A DNA stretch of 62,972 nucleotides from Pseudomonadota bacterium (GTDB lineage Bacteria > Pseudomonadota > Gammaproteobacteria > Burkholderiales > Burkholderiaceae_C), in NCBI GenBank assembly GCA_018241405.1, contig JAFEDY010000010.1:1-62972 (forward strand). Direction: 5' to 3'. The position numbers and the translations under genes are program-made. The notes beneath the pieces were generated by a model that was not told the DNA's origin, ran no database searches, and saw nothing but the letters and a program-made list of their open reading frames with translations. Shown piece by piece: positions 50,799 through 59,824 of this stretch (its first letter is position 1; each line of letters opens with the position of its first letter).

Positions 50799-51770
50799 AT
50801 GCACACCAACCCACTTCCGACGCTCGCCGACATCGAGGCCGCCGCCCAGGTGGTCTATGCCGACTTTGCGCCCACGCCCCAGTACCGCTGGGGCCAGCTC
50901 AGCGTTCGCCTGGGCGCGGACTGCTGGGTCAAGCATGAGAACCACGGCCCCGTGGGCGCATTCAAGATCCGCGGCGGCCTGAGCTATTTCGAGCAGCTGG
51001 CGCGCAGCGGCCAACTGCCGCGCGAGGTCGTCAGCGCCACACGCGGCAACCATGGCCAGAGCATGGGCTGGGCCGCGCGCCGCCACGGCGTGGCCTGCAC
51101 CATCGTCGTGCCGGTGGGCAACTCGGTCGAGAAGAACGCCGCCATGCGCGCGCTGGGCGTCACGCTCATCGAGCATGGCGACGACTTCCAGGCCGCGCGC
51201 GAACATGCGCAGCGGCTGGCGGATGAGCGCGGCGCCCATATGGTGCCCAGCTACCACGCCGACCTGGTGCGCGGCGTGGCCACTTACTGGTGGGAATTCC
51301 TGCGCGCCGTGCCGCAGCTGCAATGGGCCTATGTGCCCATAGGCATGGGCTCGGGCGCCTGCGCCGCCGTGGCGGCCAAGCGCGCCCTGGGCCATGGCGT
51401 GCGCATTGTCGGCGTGGTCAGCAGCGGCGCGCGCACCTATGTCGATTCGTTCGCCGCGGGCCAGGTGGTGGCCGCGCCCGTGTCCACGCAACTGGCCGAC
51501 GGCATGGCCGTGCGCGTGGCCGACCCGGATGCGCTGGCCATCCTCATGGATGGGCTCGATCACCTGGTGCAGGTCAGCGACGAGGAGGTGGGCGCCGCCA
51601 TGCGCCACTATTTCACCGACACGCACAACCTGGCCGAGGGCGCCGGCGCCGCGGCCCTTGCCGCGGCGCTGCAGGAGCGCGAGGCGCTGCGCGGACAATG
51701 CGTGGGTTTGGCGCTGACGGGCGGCAACGTGGATGCGGCGGTTTTCGCCCGCGTGCTGGCCGATGCCTGA
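50799..51770 (+). CDS. Threonine dehydratase-like PLP enzyme (fold type II)
   Basis: This 323-residue ammonia-lyase-type PLP enzyme has the catalytic Lys in VGAFKIRGGLSYF (residues about 52-64), the serine-rich phosphate equivalents SATRGNHGQSMGWAA, the glycine loop PIGMGSGACAAVAA and a C-terminal LTGGNVD. It lacks the ACT regulatory domain of biosynthetic threonine deaminase, as in catabolic and serine/threonine dehydratase-like members. It begins 42 bp after the GST gene and ends just before a palindrome. Confidence 0.88.
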   Translation: MHTNPLPTLADIEAAAQVVYADFAPTPQYRWGQLSVRLGADCWVKHENHGPVGAFKIRGGLSYFEQLARSGQLPREVVSATRGNHGQSMGWAARRHGVACTIVVPVGNSVEKNAAMRALGVTLIEHGDDFQAAREHAQRLADERGAHMVPSYHADLVRGVATYWWEFLRAVPQLQWAYVPIGMGSGACAAVAAKRALGHGVRIVGVVSSGARTYVDSFAAGQVVAAPVSTQLADGMAVRVADPDALAILMDGLDHLVQVSDEEVGAAMRHYFTDTHNLAEGAGAAALAAALQEREALRGQCVGLALTGGNVDAAVFARVLADA

Positions 51771-51788
51771 TGCGATGCTTCTAATTTG

Positions 51789-51801
51789 ATAGCTGCTATC
51801 G
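51789..51801 (+). repeat. Short palindrome GATAGCTGCTATC (family A-like)
   Basis: GATAGC and GCTATC flank one T, 19 bp past the dehydratase stop. It shares the GATAGCTGC start with the copies at 22111 and 31821 but the second arm has diverged. It probably marks a repeat remnant between the two genes. Confidence 0.5.
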
Positions 51802-51847
51802 CGCAAGTGACAAGGGGAATAGGCCCATATCGCCACAATCCCCGTCC

Positions 51848-52519
51848 ATGGGAACCCTGTACCTCGTGCGCCACGGCCAAGCCTCGTTTGGCGCAGACGA
51901 CTATGACCGGCTCAGCGCGCTTGGCCGGCGGCAGTCCGAGTGCCTGGGCGGCTACTGGCGCGAGCGCGGCCTGCGCTTTGACGCCGTGCTCTGCGGCACG
52001 CTGCGCCGCCATGTGCAGACGCTAGAGGGCATAGGGCAGGGCCTTGGGGGCCTGCCCGAACCACTGCAGCTGTCCGGCCTCAACGAATACGACAGCCAGG
52101 CGCTGATCCACTGCATACATCCGGCGCCGCTGCCGCGCCCCGACACGCCCGAGCGGTACCGGCAGCATTTCCGCCTGCTGTGCGACGCGCTCGCGCAGTG
52201 GATGGCGGGCACCATCGGCCCCGCGGGCATGCCCGGCTGGGACGGCTTTGCGGACGGCGTGCGGTTGGTGCTCGACCTTGTGCGCCGGCAGCACCAGGGG
52301 CAGAACGTGCTGCTTGTCACCAGCGGCGGGCCCATCGCCACGGCCGTGGGGCTGGTGCTGTCCACCCCGCCCGATGTGACGATTGCGCTGAACATGCGCA
52401 TCCGCAACAGCGCGGTGACGGAATTCAGCGTCAACCCCAAACGCCTGATGCTGCAGACCTTCAACACCCTGCCCCACCTGGACGCGCCCGGGCACGCGGG
52501 CTGGGTGACTCACGCCTGA
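51848..52519 (+). CDS. Histidine phosphatase family protein (phosphoglycerate-mutase-like)
   Basis: This 223-residue protein starts MGTLYLVRHGQASFG, the RHG signature with the phospho-His (His9), and has LCGTLRRHVQTLEGIGQGL and the distal TSGGPIATAVG, where the usual catalytic His is replaced by Gly-Gly-Pro context (SGG). The substrate is unknown. Its end overlaps the convergent diguanylate cyclase by 10 bp. Confidence 0.85.
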   Translation: MGTLYLVRHGQASFGADDYDRLSALGRRQSECLGGYWRERGLRFDAVLCGTLRRHVQTLEGIGQGLGGLPEPLQLSGLNEYDSQALIHCIHPAPLPRPDTPERYRQHFRLLCDALAQWMAGTIGPAGMPGWDGFADGVRLVLDLVRRQHQGQNVLLVTSGGPIATAVGLVLSTPPDVTIALNMRIRNSAVTEFSVNPKRLMLQTFNTLPHLDAPGHAGWVTHA

Positions 52520-53700
52520 AGCGTCTCTTCCCAGCAGCAGCGGTCGCGGCCGCCGTTCTTGGCCTCATACAGCATGCGGTCGGCGCGCGCGTACAGCGTG
52601 CGTGCCTCGTCTTGCAGCGCCAGCATGGCGCCGCCCACGCTCACCGTGACCATCTGCGCCACGGGCGATGCGGCATGGGGCAGGGCGCGCTGGTGCATGC
52701 CCAGTACCAGGCTCTGGCCCAGCGCCTGGGCGTGGACCGCGCTGCCGCCATACAGCAGCACGGCAAACTCCTCGCCGCCCACGCGCGCCACCAGGTCCAG
52801 CGGCCGGCCTATGCTGGCCAGCACCACCTGCGCCACCTGCTGCAGCACGGCATCGCCCTGCTGGTGGCCGTAGTTGTCGTTATAGGTCTTGAAATAGTCC
52901 ACATCCAGCAGTAGCAGCGCCAGGGGCTGGCCCTCGCGCCGCGCCTGGGCCATGAGCAGCGCCAGGTGGTGGTTGAACATGCGGCGGTTGTACAGCCCGG
53001 TGAGCGCATCGCGCATGGCCAGCCAGTGCGCGTCGCCGCGGTAGAGGAATTGTTCGCGCCGCTGGTGTTCGCGCCAATAGGAGCCGAAAGCGAATACCAG
53101 CGCCGACAACCCCAGCTCCACCCCCAGGCGCAACATCTCGCCGCGCACGGCGGGCAGGGGCGCGGCCCAGGCAAGGATGCAGACGCTGGCGACATAGAGG
53201 CCGGCCATCGCCAGCTGCGCCCACAGGCTGATGGCAAACGGCAGAAACAGCCCCATCATGACCGCGACCAGAATGGCCGTCTCGTGCGGCACGCCGAGCA
53301 GCTTGTAGACATAGACGGCCATGGCCGAACCGCAGCTCAGTGCCACGCCCAGCGCAATCATGGTCGCCTGCACCCAGCGCACCGAGGCGCGGCGCCACGC
53401 GCTGGCCAGCGTCAGCACGATCAAGACGGTGACACCCAAGCGCAGCGCGTGTAGGGGCGTGAGCAGCGCCCGCTGCCGGGCATCGAGCAGGGCGCCATCG
53501 ATGCGCCACAGGTCAAACAGCGAATAGCCGCCCCACAGCAACAGGCAGATGGCGCAGAACCACAGCACGCGTCCATATTCGTTGCTGTTGCAATAGTTGC
53601 GGTACTCGGCCTCCAGCGCCGGGCCAAAGCGCAGCCAGCGAAAGCCCTGGCGCAACTGCTGCGCATACTGCGTCGAGGAGGCTGGCAAGGGTGGCAGCAT
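52510..53700 (-). CDS. Membrane-bound diguanylate cyclase (GGDEF domain)
   Basis: This 396-residue protein has an N-terminal region of six membrane helices (about 45-215) and a C-terminal GGDEF domain: DALTGLYNRRMF, DVDYFKTYNDNYGHQQGD and the active signature VARVGGEEF. It should make cyclic di-GMP at the inner membrane. No I-site RxxD is obvious five residues before GGEEF. The ATG at 53700 was chosen; an upstream frame to 53778 has no support. It overlaps the 3' end of the phosphatase gene. Confidence 0.93.
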   Translation of the reverse strand: MLPPLPASSTQYAQQLRQGFRWLRFGPALEAEYRNYCNSNEYGRVLWFCAICLLLWGGYSLFDLWRIDGALLDARQRALLTPLHALRLGVTVLIVLTLASAWRRASVRWVQATMIALGVALSCGSAMAVYVYKLLGVPHETAILVAVMMGLFLPFAISLWAQLAMAGLYVASVCILAWAAPLPAVRGEMLRLGVELGLSALVFAFGSYWREHQRREQFLYRGDAHWLAMRDALTGLYNRRMFNHHLALLMAQARREGQPLALLLLDVDYFKTYNDNYGHQQGDAVLQQVAQVVLASIGRPLDLVARVGGEEFAVLLYGGSAVHAQALGQSLVLGMHQRALPHAASPVAQMVTVSVGGAMLALQDEARTLYARADRMLYEAKNGGRDRCCWEETLQA

Positions 53701-53853
53701 TGCAAATCCGTGATTGAAAGACGCCCAAAGAGGCGCCGCGAACAAGGAGTGTGCCCTATGTCGCCAAGGTGGCAGCACAAGACCTTAAGTTTCGCCTCAG
53801 CCAGGCCGGCCACAGTGGCCGCGCAAGCCCTTAGACCACCGGAGGCACAGACC

Positions 53854-55647
53854 ATGAATGCACTTGCACGCCTGCGCCGCGCCCTGGCCGTCGCCCCCCA
53901 GGCCTGGGCGCTGGCCGCACCCTATTTCCGCAGCGAACGCCGCTGGCAGGCGCGCGGCCTGCTCGCCGCCATCGTGGCGCTGAATCTGGCGGCCGTGTAC
54001 ATGCTGGTGCAGATCAACAGCTGGAACCGGCTGTTCTACGACGCGTTGCAGCAACGCGACGCCGCCGTGTTCTGGGCGCAGCTGGCGCACTTTGCCTGGC
54101 TGGCCATGGCCTATGTGGTCATCGCGGTGTACCGCTTCTACCTCACGCAGCGCCTGCAGATCGCCTGGCGCCGCTGGCTCACCGAGCACCAGCTGGCGCG
54201 CTGGCTGGCGGGCAAGGCCTTCTACCGGCTGGAGCTGGCGCGCTTCCACGCTGGCGGCGAGAAGGACGGCGCCATGCCCGACAACCCCGACCAGCGTATC
54301 CAGGAGGACCTGAACCTGTTCACCGCCACCACCGTGGGCCTGTCCATGGGCCTGCTCAACGCCGTGGTGACCCTGGTGAGCTTCGTGGGCATCCTCTGGG
54401 GCTTGAGCGCCAGCGTCGGCCTGCCGCTGCCGGCGGTGCTGGGCGGGCCGCGCGAGCTGCCCGGCTTCATGGTCTGGATGGCCGTGCTGTACTGCGTGGC
54501 CGGCAGCGCCATCAGCTTCTGGGTGGGCCGGCCCCTGACGCGCCTGAACTACCGCCAGCAGCGCCTGGAGGCCGACTTCCGCCACCGCATGGTGCGCGTG
54601 CGCGAGCACAGCGAGGCCATTGCGCTGGACGGCGGCGAGGGCGTGGAGGGCGGCCAGCTGAATCTGCGCCTGAGCGACCTGCTGGCCAACTACCTGACCC
54701 TGGTGAAGAAGCAGAAGAATCTGGTGTGGTTCACCAGCTTCTTCGGCCAGGCGGCCGTGGTGTTCCCCTTCATCATCGCGGCGCCGCGTTTCTTCAGCGG
54801 CGCGATACAGCTGGGCGAGCTGATGCAAATCGCCTCGGCCTTCGACCGCGTGCAAAGCTCGCTGTCCTGGCTGGTGGACAACTACGCCGACCTGGCCGCC
54901 TGGCGCGCCACCACCGAGCGTCTGGGCGGGTTCTCGGCCAGCCTGGCGGCGCAGGCCGAGGCGCAGCAGCTGCGGCCCGAGCCGGGCGAGCGCCTGCAGG
55001 CGCGCGGGCTCGACGTGTCGTTGCCCGACGGCCAGCCGCTCATCACCCAGGCCCGGCTGGACGCCGCGCCGGGCGACGCCATCCTCGTCGCCGGCCCCTC
55101 GGGCGTGGGCAAGTCCACGCTGCTGCGCGCACTCGCCGGCATCTGGCCCTGGGCGCACGGCGCCGTCACGCTGCCGCGTGACGCCATGTTCATACCGCAG
55201 CGCCCCTATTTTCCCGACGGCCCGCTGCGCGACGCCCTGGCCTACCCCGAGCCCGCCGCGCGCTACGGCGACGCCGAACTGCGCCGCGCGCTGAACCAGG
55301 CCCGGCTGCCCGGCCTGTGCCCGCGGCTCGATGAGGCCGGCGCCTGGAACGCCCAGCTCTCGGGCGGCGAGCAGCAGCGCCTGGCGATCGCGCGCGTGCT
55401 GCTCAAGCGCCCGGCCTGGGTATTTGCCGATGAGGCCACGAGCGCGCTGGACGGCGCCACCGAGGCCCAGCTCTACCAGCGCCTGCAGAGCCTGGTGCAG
55501 GTGCGCGGCGGCGCCCTGGTGTCGGTGGCGCACCGGGGCAGCGTGCAGGCCTTCCACCGCACGCGCTGGTGCCTGCAGCCTGGAATCGCCGGCGTGCGGG
55601 CCGAGCCCATCGCCGCCACAACGGCGGCCAGTACCGCGGCTCAGTAG
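53854..55647 (+). CDS. SbmA/BacA-like ABC transporter (ABC_membrane_2 fused to ATPase)
   Basis: This 597-residue fusion combines a membrane domain of the SbmA/BacA/YddA type (six helices, with QINSWNRLFYDALQQRDAAVFWAQLAHFAWLAMAYVV and LTEHQLARWLAGKAFYRLEL) and a C-terminal ATPase with AGPSGVGKSTLLRALAGI, LSGGEQQRLAIARVLLKRP and WVFADEATSALD. Relatives (BacA, Rv1819c, YddA) import vitamin B12, peptides or long-chain acids. A GGAGG ribosome-binding site stands before ATG 53854. Its stop overlaps the convergent metalloprotease by 7 bp. The substrate is unknown. Confidence 0.92.
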   Translation: MNALARLRRALAVAPQAWALAAPYFRSERRWQARGLLAAIVALNLAAVYMLVQINSWNRLFYDALQQRDAAVFWAQLAHFAWLAMAYVVIAVYRFYLTQRLQIAWRRWLTEHQLARWLAGKAFYRLELARFHAGGEKDGAMPDNPDQRIQEDLNLFTATTVGLSMGLLNAVVTLVSFVGILWGLSASVGLPLPAVLGGPRELPGFMVWMAVLYCVAGSAISFWVGRPLTRLNYRQQRLEADFRHRMVRVREHSEAIALDGGEGVEGGQLNLRLSDLLANYLTLVKKQKNLVWFTSFFGQAAVVFPFIIAAPRFFSGAIQLGELMQIASAFDRVQSSLSWLVDNYADLAAWRATTERLGGFSASLAAQAEAQQLRPEPGERLQARGLDVSLPDGQPLITQARLDAAPGDAILVAGPSGVGKSTLLRALAGIWPWAHGAVTLPRDAMFIPQRPYFPDGPLRDALAYPEPAARYGDAELRRALNQARLPGLCPRLDEAGAWNAQLSGGEQQRLAIARVLLKRPAWVFADEATSALDGATEAQLYQRLQSLVQVRGGALVSVAHRGSVQAFHRTRWCLQPGIAGVRAEPIAATTAASTAAQ

Positions 55648-58600
55648 GGGTAGGCGGGCGTGGTGCCGCCCAGGTTCAGCCATTGGCCCAGCGCCAGCTC
55701 GTTGCCCTTGCCGGGCACCATGGCGTAGAAGGACTCGTCCAGCACCGGCAGGCCCAGATCCTGGATGGAACCCAGCGCATCCGCTCCCAGCGGGATGCCG
55801 TAGATCGTGAACAGCTTGCGCACGTCGCGGCCGATGATGCAGCTGGACAGCACGTACAGCAGCTCGTGGTTGCTGATGGTCTTGGTGCTGAAGCGCCCCA
55901 TGCCCAGCGATGCCTTGTTCTGCACGCTCCAGGTCTGATCCACCAGCCGGTTGCCGCGCCCCAGCAGGCCCAGGAAGTCGAGCACGTCCGCCGGCAGCGG
56001 CTTGGCCTGGCCCAGGCGCTCGCGGGTGTAGAGGAAGGCCAGCTGGAAATGCACGGCGCGCATCGCCTGGTCGTTCGGGTTGCTGCCCACCCAGAAGCGG
56101 TTGAACATGTCCAGGCGCAGGTCTTCGCCGGTCTTGCCCGTGGCGCGCGCGGCGGCGATGTCCTGGTACAGGCGCTTGTGCTCGATGGAGCCGCCGTTGT
56201 TGTTTTCCGCCCCGTTGGTCAAAGCGTACTGGCGCAGCGCACTGGCGTTGGCCAGGATGTTGTTGTTGCATTCGACGGCGCAGCCCTGCTGCCTGCCCTG
56301 GGCGTCATTGAAGACCAGGGTCATGTGGCGCGGCACGGTGTTGTGCCCCAGCTCGTGCCACCAGCCCCAGCCGGGGTTGAGGCCGGCAGCGCCGTCCGAC
56401 GGGTTGCCCGAGCACAGGAAGCCGCAGGCCGCCAGCCAGCCGACGAAGTGCTGCACCCCCGGGGCGCGGTGCACATTGCTGGTGCAGTCCCAGCCCAGGC
56501 TGGCGCAGACATTGCTCACGTTGGCGCTAGGCGCGATGTTGTTGTAGCCGTTGGCGATGTGGTTGCTGTCGAAGATCATGCCCTTGAGGCGCAGCTGCAC
56601 ATACTCCTCGGGCGTGCGGTTGCCGATGGCGCCCTTGGCAAAGCCTATGGTTTGCTGGACTTCGCCGCCCACCATCTTCGCCGTCTGCCAGCCGAAGTCG
56701 GCACGCTTGAGCGCCTGTGCGGCCTCGTCGATCTCGGCCTGGCTGGGGTTGCGCGTGAAGTCGAAATGCGCGTACTTCACGCTGCCGCGCACGCGCAGCT
56801 TGACCACAGTCCCCGGCGTGGCGCCCGAATAGTCCAGGAACAGCGGCCCGCCCCAGGCGCTGACGAACTGCAGCGTCTTGCCCGCACGCAGGGCCGCCTG
56901 GTGGCCGTCCGGAAAGCGCGGCCGGGTGTAGTTCTCCTGCGCCAGCGGGTTGCCCCGGGTGCGGATCTGGCCCACGCGCACGGCCAGGCCGGCGCCGGCG
57001 GCGTCTGCGATCTCCACTTGCACCGCCTTGCCGGGAATGGCTCCGCGGCCGATGGCGGTGCGCCCGCCGCCCTGGGCGATGGTCACCTCCAGCGTTTCCC
57101 AGGCATCGACGGGCTGCAGGTTGGGTGAGGCAACCGGCATCCAGTCGCCAAAATTCTTCGGCACGGCCTCGGCCGGGCGCACGGCATAGCTCAGCGAATC
57201 GGCCGCCAGGGTGCGGTAGAAGCCGTTGGCGTCGGAGCGCTTGACGCTGGCGTAGTCCACCTGCCTGCGGTACAGGTCGGCCCACAGCACCAGGCGGCGA
57301 TGCGCGTCCATGTAGGGCTTTTGCAGGTAGGCGTCGGAGAACATGTTCACGCCCTGGCTTTCCATGGACGTGAGGTCGGAGCGGATGCCGTCGAGATAGC
57401 CCACCAGGGTGGTGTCGGTGGCGAAGTTGACGCTGCCGCCGTTGAGCAGCTGGTTCAGCGCCGCGTCATGGCCGCCCAGGCGGTCGGCCGCCTGGCGCTG
57501 CTGGGCGGCCGTGCGGCCGCTGCCGATCTGCACGCCATCCGCCGGAGCGAAATAATTGCCCGGGTAATCTCCCAGTCGCATGCCCATGGCCTGCAGCACC
57601 TGGCTGTCGCCGGCCGCACCGCCCCAGTTGCTGTGCAGGTAGATCACGTTCTTGCCCGACTGCAGGTAGCCGCTGACCAGGTCGGTGAGCCCGCCCGCCG
57701 CCGGCGTGCCCTGGCCAAAGACCATGATGTCGGCGTTCTGCCAGCAGGTGTTGGCGGGGTCGGCCAGGTTGCACTTCAGATCCTGGGCCTTGCCGCCCAG
57801 GCGGGCCACGAATTTGGCCACCGTGTTGAAGTCGTAGTTCTGCGTGGCCACGCGCACTGGAGCCGGCAGCGCCCCCTGGGCCTGTCCGGTCACCAGCCAG
57901 GTGAAGCTGCGCGTGAACAGCGGCAGTTGGGCCTGGTTGCCGCCCGAGGCCGTGGCCAGCTGCCCCAGCAAGTCCTTGCCGTAGCCGATGGCGCGCCCGC
58001 CCGCGGCCGTGCTGATGCTGGCCAGCACATTGCCGTTGTTGGACACCAGCAGCGGGCTGGCGGCCATGGAGGTCAGGGGACGCACGCTTTGGCTGTTGGT
58101 GGTGAAGTCCAGCGGCGCGGCCGTGCCGTCGTCCAGCAGCGAGGCGACCAGGGCCTGCTGCTTCTGGCGCACCTGCTGCACGCCCTGCGCGGCCGTTTGC
58201 AGCAGGTATTGCATGGAGCTGGTGGACAGCTTGGAGCTGTTGCCCGTGGCCAGCGCCTCGGCGATCAGGTCGGCCTCGGGGGGCGCGGACGGCACGGGTG
58301 CCGGAGCAGGTGCAGGAGCAGGAGCAGGAGCAGGAGCAGGTGCAGGTGCAGGTGCAGGTGCAGGTGCAGGTGCAGGTGCAGGTGCAGGTGCAGGTGCAGG
58401 TGCAGGTGCAGGTGCAGGTGCAGGTGCAGGTGCAGGTGCCGATGGCGTCGCAGATGTATCAGGAGCCGGGACTGTCTCGTGCGCGGGCGGCGCCTGCGTA
58501 TCCGTATCTGCTGGCGCAGTTGGCGCCACCACGGGCGGTGGCGCGACCGGGGTTTCCTGCGGCTGTTGCGACGTTTCAGGAGGAGTCGGCGAAACGGATG

Positions 58601-58673
58601 GAGAAGAGCTGCCGCCGCCACAGGCAGCCAGCAGCAAGCCAGCCAGGGTGGCGGCTATCGAATGACGGTTCAC
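55641..58673 (-). CDS. ImpA/M60 (enhancin-type) family surface metalloprotease lipoprotein
   Basis: This 1010-residue lipoprotein has a signal peptide with LLLAACGGGSSS (lipobox Cys about residue 18), a Pro/Thr-rich linker, an Ala-Pro tract of about 23 dipeptides (about residues 78-125), and a long body with the catalytic zinc motif WWHELGHNTVPRHM and a nearby Glu in VECNNN. It resembles the ImpA/M60 group that cleaves glycoproteins near O-glycans, such as mucins. The Ala-Pro tract probably works as a wall- or surface-spanning stalk, whose length can vary with the repeat number. It is transcribed away from the creatininase gene and overlaps the ABC transporter end. Confidence 0.88.
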   Translation of the reverse strand: MNRHSIAATLAGLLLAACGGGSSSPSVSPTPPETSQQPQETPVAPPPVVAPTAPADTDTQAPPAHETVPAPDTSATPSAPAPAPAPAPAPAPAPAPAPAPAPAPAPAPAPAPAPAPAPAPAPAPAPVPSAPPEADLIAEALATGNSSKLSTSSMQYLLQTAAQGVQQVRQKQQALVASLLDDGTAAPLDFTTNSQSVRPLTSMAASPLLVSNNGNVLASISTAAGGRAIGYGKDLLGQLATASGGNQAQLPLFTRSFTWLVTGQAQGALPAPVRVATQNYDFNTVAKFVARLGGKAQDLKCNLADPANTCWQNADIMVFGQGTPAAGGLTDLVSGYLQSGKNVIYLHSNWGGAAGDSQVLQAMGMRLGDYPGNYFAPADGVQIGSGRTAAQQRQAADRLGGHDAALNQLLNGGSVNFATDTTLVGYLDGIRSDLTSMESQGVNMFSDAYLQKPYMDAHRRLVLWADLYRRQVDYASVKRSDANGFYRTLAADSLSYAVRPAEAVPKNFGDWMPVASPNLQPVDAWETLEVTIAQGGGRTAIGRGAIPGKAVQVEIADAAGAGLAVRVGQIRTRGNPLAQENYTRPRFPDGHQAALRAGKTLQFVSAWGGPLFLDYSGATPGTVVKLRVRGSVKYAHFDFTRNPSQAEIDEAAQALKRADFGWQTAKMVGGEVQQTIGFAKGAIGNRTPEEYVQLRLKGMIFDSNHIANGYNNIAPSANVSNVCASLGWDCTSNVHRAPGVQHFVGWLAACGFLCSGNPSDGAAGLNPGWGWWHELGHNTVPRHMTLVFNDAQGRQQGCAVECNNNILANASALRQYALTNGAENNNGGSIEHKRLYQDIAAARATGKTGEDLRLDMFNRFWVGSNPNDQAMRAVHFQLAFLYTRERLGQAKPLPADVLDFLGLLGRGNRLVDQTWSVQNKASLGMGRFSTKTISNHELLYVLSSCIIGRDVRKLFTIYGIPLGADALGSIQDLGLPVLDESFYAMVPGKGNELALGQWLNLGGTTPAYPY
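58303..58440 (-). repeat. Hexanucleotide tandem repeat (GGTGCA/GGAGCA), 23 units
   Basis: Twenty-three 6-bp units (138 bp) of GGTGCA with some GGAGCA make an uninterrupted tract inside the metalloprotease gene. Sixteen at the 58345-58440 end are near-identical GGTGCA; the other seven mix GGTGCA and GGAGCA. On the coding strand each unit encodes Ala-Pro, so copy-number change keeps the reading frame and only alters stalk length. Confidence 0.95.
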
Positions 58674-58863
58674 GTTGATGTCCTATGAATCCCAGAGCGG
58701 CCGCGGACAACAAAGGTCGCGGAGCGATGGAAATGAAACTAAAACCGTCAAATGTAACTTAATTGAACTGAAATAGAACGGTCGTTTGTTTTTCCTATGA
58801 CGGAAATACAAATACGCGAAATCTGCGGTGCGTTGCGCGGGAAGGCGGGCGTTACATACCCAG
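58674..58863. other. Metalloprotease promoter region and creatininase 3' gap
   Basis: This 190-bp gap lies between the metalloprotease start (58673) and the creatininase stop (58864), with both genes on the minus strand. It contains an AT-richer stretch (58737-58815) which may hold the protease promoter; I see no further gene and no clear operator. Confidence 0.45.
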
Positions 58864-59721
58864 TTATGTGTACTGGTCGGGCGGTGGCGTCAGCGTCGAC
58901 AAGGGCAGTGCGCGCAGCTCGCTCAGCAGTTGCGCCAGCGCCTGGGCTGCGGCCTGCACCATGGCGCGGCCCTTGTCGGCCGTGGCTACTGCGGCGTTGC
59001 CGACGGCGCCCGCGGGGTTGTAGTCCTCCATGGCCCATCCCAGTTTGGCGCTCCTGCCATCGCCCAGCAGGCCATAGCGCTCGGCGCGATCCTGCGACGT
59101 GGAGCGCCAGTCGCCGGCATGCTCCATGTGCACGGTATCGGGTGCCAGGTGCAGCATCATCGACGTCTCTATCTCGCCGCCATGGATGCCGAAACGGTGC
59201 TCCGTGGGGCCGAACAGGCCGCCCACCGCGTCCGGTAGCGGCAGGCTGAACCAACTGCTGCTGTAGACCAGCAGGCCGCAGCGCTGGCGCAGCTCGCGCG
59301 CCACGATGTCCATGGGCGCGACGTTGCCGCCATGGCCGTTGAAGAGCAGCAGCTTCCTGATGCCCGCGCGTACCACGCATTCGCCCAGCTCCGTCCACAG
59401 CGCCAGCAGCGTGGCCGGAGACAGCGTGAGCGTGCCGGGGTAGGACAGGTGCTCGGTGGACAGCCCCACGCTCTGCGGCGGCATGAACAGCACCGGCAGG
59501 TCGGCCGGCAGCAGCGGCAGCGCGGCGTCTATCACGCCCTGTAGCAGCGTGGCATCGACCGACAGCGGCAGGTGCGGCCCGTGCTGCTCGACGGCCGCCA
59601 CGGGCAGCACGGCGACGGTCTGCGCGGCCTCCCCCGACGCCTTGCGCCGGGCAAAATCACGCGCGCTCAGATTGGCCCAGTGGCGCGAGGACAGGGCCGG
59701 TGCGGGGGGTGTTTGGGTCAT
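58864..59721 (-). CDS. Creatininase family protein
   Basis: This 285-residue amidohydrolase-like protein has the creatininase metal motifs: LPVAAVEQHGPHLPLSVD (Glu-His-His-Asp set), LFNGHGGNVAP and HGGEIETS. Creatininase-fold enzymes open cyclic amides such as creatinine; some act in cofactor pathways (mycofactocin MftE), so the substrate here is open. It ends 190 bp from the metalloprotease start and begins 103 bp downstream of the PCu(A)C fusion gene on the same strand. Confidence 0.88.
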   Translation of the reverse strand: MTQTPPAPALSSRHWANLSARDFARRKASGEAAQTVAVLPVAAVEQHGPHLPLSVDATLLQGVIDAALPLLPADLPVLFMPPQSVGLSTEHLSYPGTLTLSPATLLALWTELGECVVRAGIRKLLLFNGHGGNVAPMDIVARELRQRCGLLVYSSSWFSLPLPDAVGGLFGPTEHRFGIHGGEIETSMMLHLAPDTVHMEHAGDWRSTSQDRAERYGLLGDGRSAKLGWAMEDYNPAGAVGNAAVATADKGRAMVQAAAQALAQLLSELRALPLSTLTPPPDQYT

Positions 59722-59824
59722 TCCTGCGATGGTAGTGGAGAAGGCGCGAGCACGCCCTCCAGTGCGCCGAAGCGGGCTGCCAGGTGTGCCAAGCGCTCCA
59801 CCAGGGCGCGCGCGAAATGATCGC

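Noticed and set aside
53710..53853. A longer start for the SbmA/BacA-like transporter at 53710
   Set aside because: The extra residues have no family similarity, and GGAGG stands before the ATG at 53854.
53797..56271. An 824-codon minus-strand frame over the ABC transporter and the metalloprotease
   Set aside because: It runs antisense to the ABC gene and out of frame to the protease, and shows no domain. It is a shadow of high-GC coding.
58303..58440. Tandem repeat considered as a CRISPR array
   Set aside because: The units are 6 bp, continuous and without spacers, and lie inside a protein gene.
58298..58678. Frames encoding long Gln-Val or Gly-Ala repeats
   Set aside because: They are other readings of the hexanucleotide tract whose true frame encodes Ala-Pro in the metalloprotease.
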